DNA of 52,339 nucleotides from CAZBWP01 sp964630265 (GTDB lineage: Bacteria > Pseudomonadota > Alphaproteobacteria > Rhodospirillales > Defluviicoccaceae). The stretch lies in contig CAZVRW010000021.1 in NCBI GenBank assembly GCA_964630265.1, forward strand, positions 1-52,339, written 5' to 3'. A program made the translations under genes and the position numbers. This document shows positions 50,883 to 52,339 of this stretch, piece after piece. The notes below the pieces were generated by a model. That model saw nothing but the letters and a program-made list of their open reading frames with translations. It was not told the origin of the DNA and made no database searches. Numbering within the stretch: position 1 is the stretch's first letter; each line of letters opens with the position of its first letter.

Positions 50883-52202
50883 ATGGAACAGCTCGAACTC
50901 ACCGGCCTTTTCCTCTTCGTCCTGTTTCTGCTGCTGGGCAGCGGTGTCTGGGTCGGCTTGGCGCTGCTCGGCGTCGCCTTCTTCGGCATGACCCTGTTCA
51001 CCGCGCGCCCGGTCGGCGACGCCATGATCACCACCATCTGGACGGCCTCGTCGAACTGGTCGCTGACGGCGCTGCCACTTTTCATCTGGATGGGCGAGAT
51101 CCTCTATCGCACGCGGCTTTCGGAGAACATGTTCAGCGGCCTCGCCCCCTGGATGGCGCCGCTGCCCGGGCGGCTGCTGCACACCAACATCGTCGGCTGC
51201 ACCATCTTCGCCGCCGTCTCCGGCTCATCGGCGGCGACGCTGACCACCGTCGGCCGGATGTCGATTCCGGAGTTGCGCAAGCGCGGCTATCCCGAGCGGA
51301 TGATCGTCGGCACGCTGGCCGGCGCGGCGACGCTGGGATTGATGATCCCCCCGTCGCTGACGTTGATCGTCTATGGCGTGTCCATCAACGAGTCGATCTC
51401 CAAGCTGTTCATCGCCGGCGTGCTGCCCGGCCTGGTACTCGCGGGCCTGTTCATGGGCTACGTGGTGTTCTGGTCGTACGCCTATCCGAAGGAGGTGCCG
51501 GCACGGGAGGCGCCGACGTCGCTCCGGCAGAGGCTGCGGCTGGCGCGGCTGCTCCTGCCGGTGGTCCTGCTGGTATTGCTCGTCATCGGCTCCATGTATC
51601 TCGGCTGGGCGACGGCGACGGAGGCGGCGTCCTTCGGCGTCGTCGGCGCGCTGGCACTGGCGGCGGCGCAGGGCTCGCTCTCGCGTGCGAGCTTCGTCGC
51701 CAGCCTGCTCGGGGCGACGCGGACCTCGTGCATGATCGCGCTGATCCTCGCCGGCGCCGCCTTTCTGTCGCTGTCCATGGGCTTCACCGGGCTGCCACGG
51801 TCGCTGGCGACGTGGATCGACTCGCTCGCGCTGTCGCCAACGGTGCTGATCCTGGCGCTGATGGTCTTCTACATCATTATCGGCTGTTTTCTCGACGGCA
51901 TCTCCGCCGTGGTGCTGACCATGGCGATCGTCGAGCCGATGGTGCGGCAGGCGGGGATCGACCTGATCTGGTTTGGTATTTTCGTCGTCGTCGTCGTCGA
52001 AATGGCGCAGATCACGCCGCCCGTCGGCTTTAATCTGTTTGTCCTGCAGGGGATGACGCAGCACGAGATCGGCTATGTGGCGCGGGCGGCGCTGCCGATG
52101 TTCCTGCTGATGGTGTTGATGGTCGGCATCCTGATCGTCTTTCCCGAACTGGCAACCTACCTGCCGGAGCGCATGCGCCCGAGCCCCGGCGGCGCGGGGT
52201 GA
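50883..52202 (+). CDS. dctM: TRAP transporter large permease (DctM family)
   Basis: This 439-residue integral membrane protein has the DctM signatures SWSLTALPLFIWMGEIL-like segment, SGSSAATLTTVGRMSIPEL, AGAATLGLMIPPSL and EMAQITPPVGFNLFVL. About 12 membrane segments form the sodium-driven channel. Translation starts at the ATG at 50883, 10 bp after dctQ. It completes the DctPQM set. Confidence 0.96.
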   Translation: MEQLELTGLFLFVLFLLLGSGVWVGLALLGVAFFGMTLFTARPVGDAMITTIWTASSNWSLTALPLFIWMGEILYRTRLSENMFSGLAPWMAPLPGRLLHTNIVGCTIFAAVSGSSAATLTTVGRMSIPELRKRGYPERMIVGTLAGAATLGLMIPPSLTLIVYGVSINESISKLFIAGVLPGLVLAGLFMGYVVFWSYAYPKEVPAREAPTSLRQRLRLARLLLPVVLLVLLVIGSMYLGWATATEAASFGVVGALALAAAQGSLSRASFVASLLGATRTSCMIALILAGAAFLSLSMGFTGLPRSLATWIDSLALSPTVLILALMVFYIIIGCFLDGISAVVLTMAIVEPMVRQAGIDLIWFGIFVVVVVEMAQITPPVGFNLFVLQGMTQHEIGYVARAALPMFLLMVLMVGILIVFPELATYLPERMRPSPGGAG

Positions 52203-52284
52203 CGGTGGCGCCGGGGCGTCGTCCGGAGGGCTGCGATCGGCGCTTGAGCCGGAGGCGGCGGCGTCGCTATGGTGGTCCAGGGAC

Positions 52285-52339
52285 GGGCGGTTAGCTCAGT
52301 TGGTAGAGCGCCACGTTTACACCGTGGATGTCGGCGGTT
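52285..52339 (+). tRNA. tRNA-Val (anticodon UAC), truncated by window end
   Basis: The sequence begins GGGCGGTTAGCTCAGTTGG (acceptor strand and D-arm). The anticodon stem CCACG/CGTGG encloses loop TTTACAC, giving UAC. The variable loop and T-arm are cut off at the window edge. Confidence 0.95.

Overview
The window is 52.3 kb of a GC-rich (about 70%) alphaproteobacterial draft chromosome, most likely from a Rhodospirillales relative. I base this on gene content (CIO-type bd oxidase, ClpS-ClpA, a DctPQM TRAP transporter, a probable hopanoid-type lipid cluster), strong GC bias at third codon positions, and many translationally coupled genes. It contains three 100-N assembly gaps, and each lies in or beside a short tandem repeat. 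It is a cellular locus with one small acquired-looking segment; no phage, transposase or CRISPR array was seen.

Layout. 1-3.3 kb (minus): tRNA-Leu, a membrane-anchored histidine phosphatase and a cyanide-insensitive-type cytochrome bd operon. 3.6-6.4 kb: secA. 6.6-13.5 kb is the most interesting region. A minus-strand operon encodes a coiled-coil protein, an inner-membrane/OmpA-domain protein, a Rab-like small GTPase, a PAS histidine kinase and a LuxO-type sigma-54 response regulator. Flanking this operon on both sides are two near-consensus sigma-54 promoters. Each has a TCTCA-N3-TGAGA palindrome 140-155 bp upstream of the expected start. One promoter drives a short transcript of about 270 nt that ends in a textbook intrinsic terminator, with a possible 68-residue leaderless ORF inside it. 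The other drives a DUF4332 helix-hairpin-helix protein. This looks like a self-contained GTPase/two-component/sigma-54 circuit whose layout resembles LuxO-Qrr.

13.5-22.7 kb: an FAD oxidoreductase, a DUF3179 protein and a higBA toxin-antitoxin pair. A truncated duplicate of a molybdopterin oxidoreductase gene follows, then a two-gene insert (polysaccharide deacetylase and an unknown protein), then the intact oxidoreductase and a lipoprotein. 23.1-30.4 kb: a VWA protein, a membrane J-domain protein, galU, ugd and a phosphohexomutase (sugar-nucleotide supply), then four small genes including an HPt protein. 30.4-38.0 kb: a REC-PAS-GGDEF-EAL protein, a gamma-glutamylcyclotransferase-fold protein, a D,D-carboxypeptidase with two SPOR domains, pgm and a phasin-like protein. 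38.4-42.3 kb: clpS-clpA and a CaiB/BaiF CoA-transferase. 42.5-47.2 kb: a tightly coupled HpnL-like flippase, HpnO-like aminotransferase and two sulfotransferases, probably for lipid tailoring. 47.2-52.3 kb: a small secreted protein, a FemAB/GNAT-like protein, a TRAP transporter and the start of tRNA-Val.

A genome-style signature recurs: short direct repeats (11-21 bp) often begin exactly at a stop codon and fill the spacer before the next gene.
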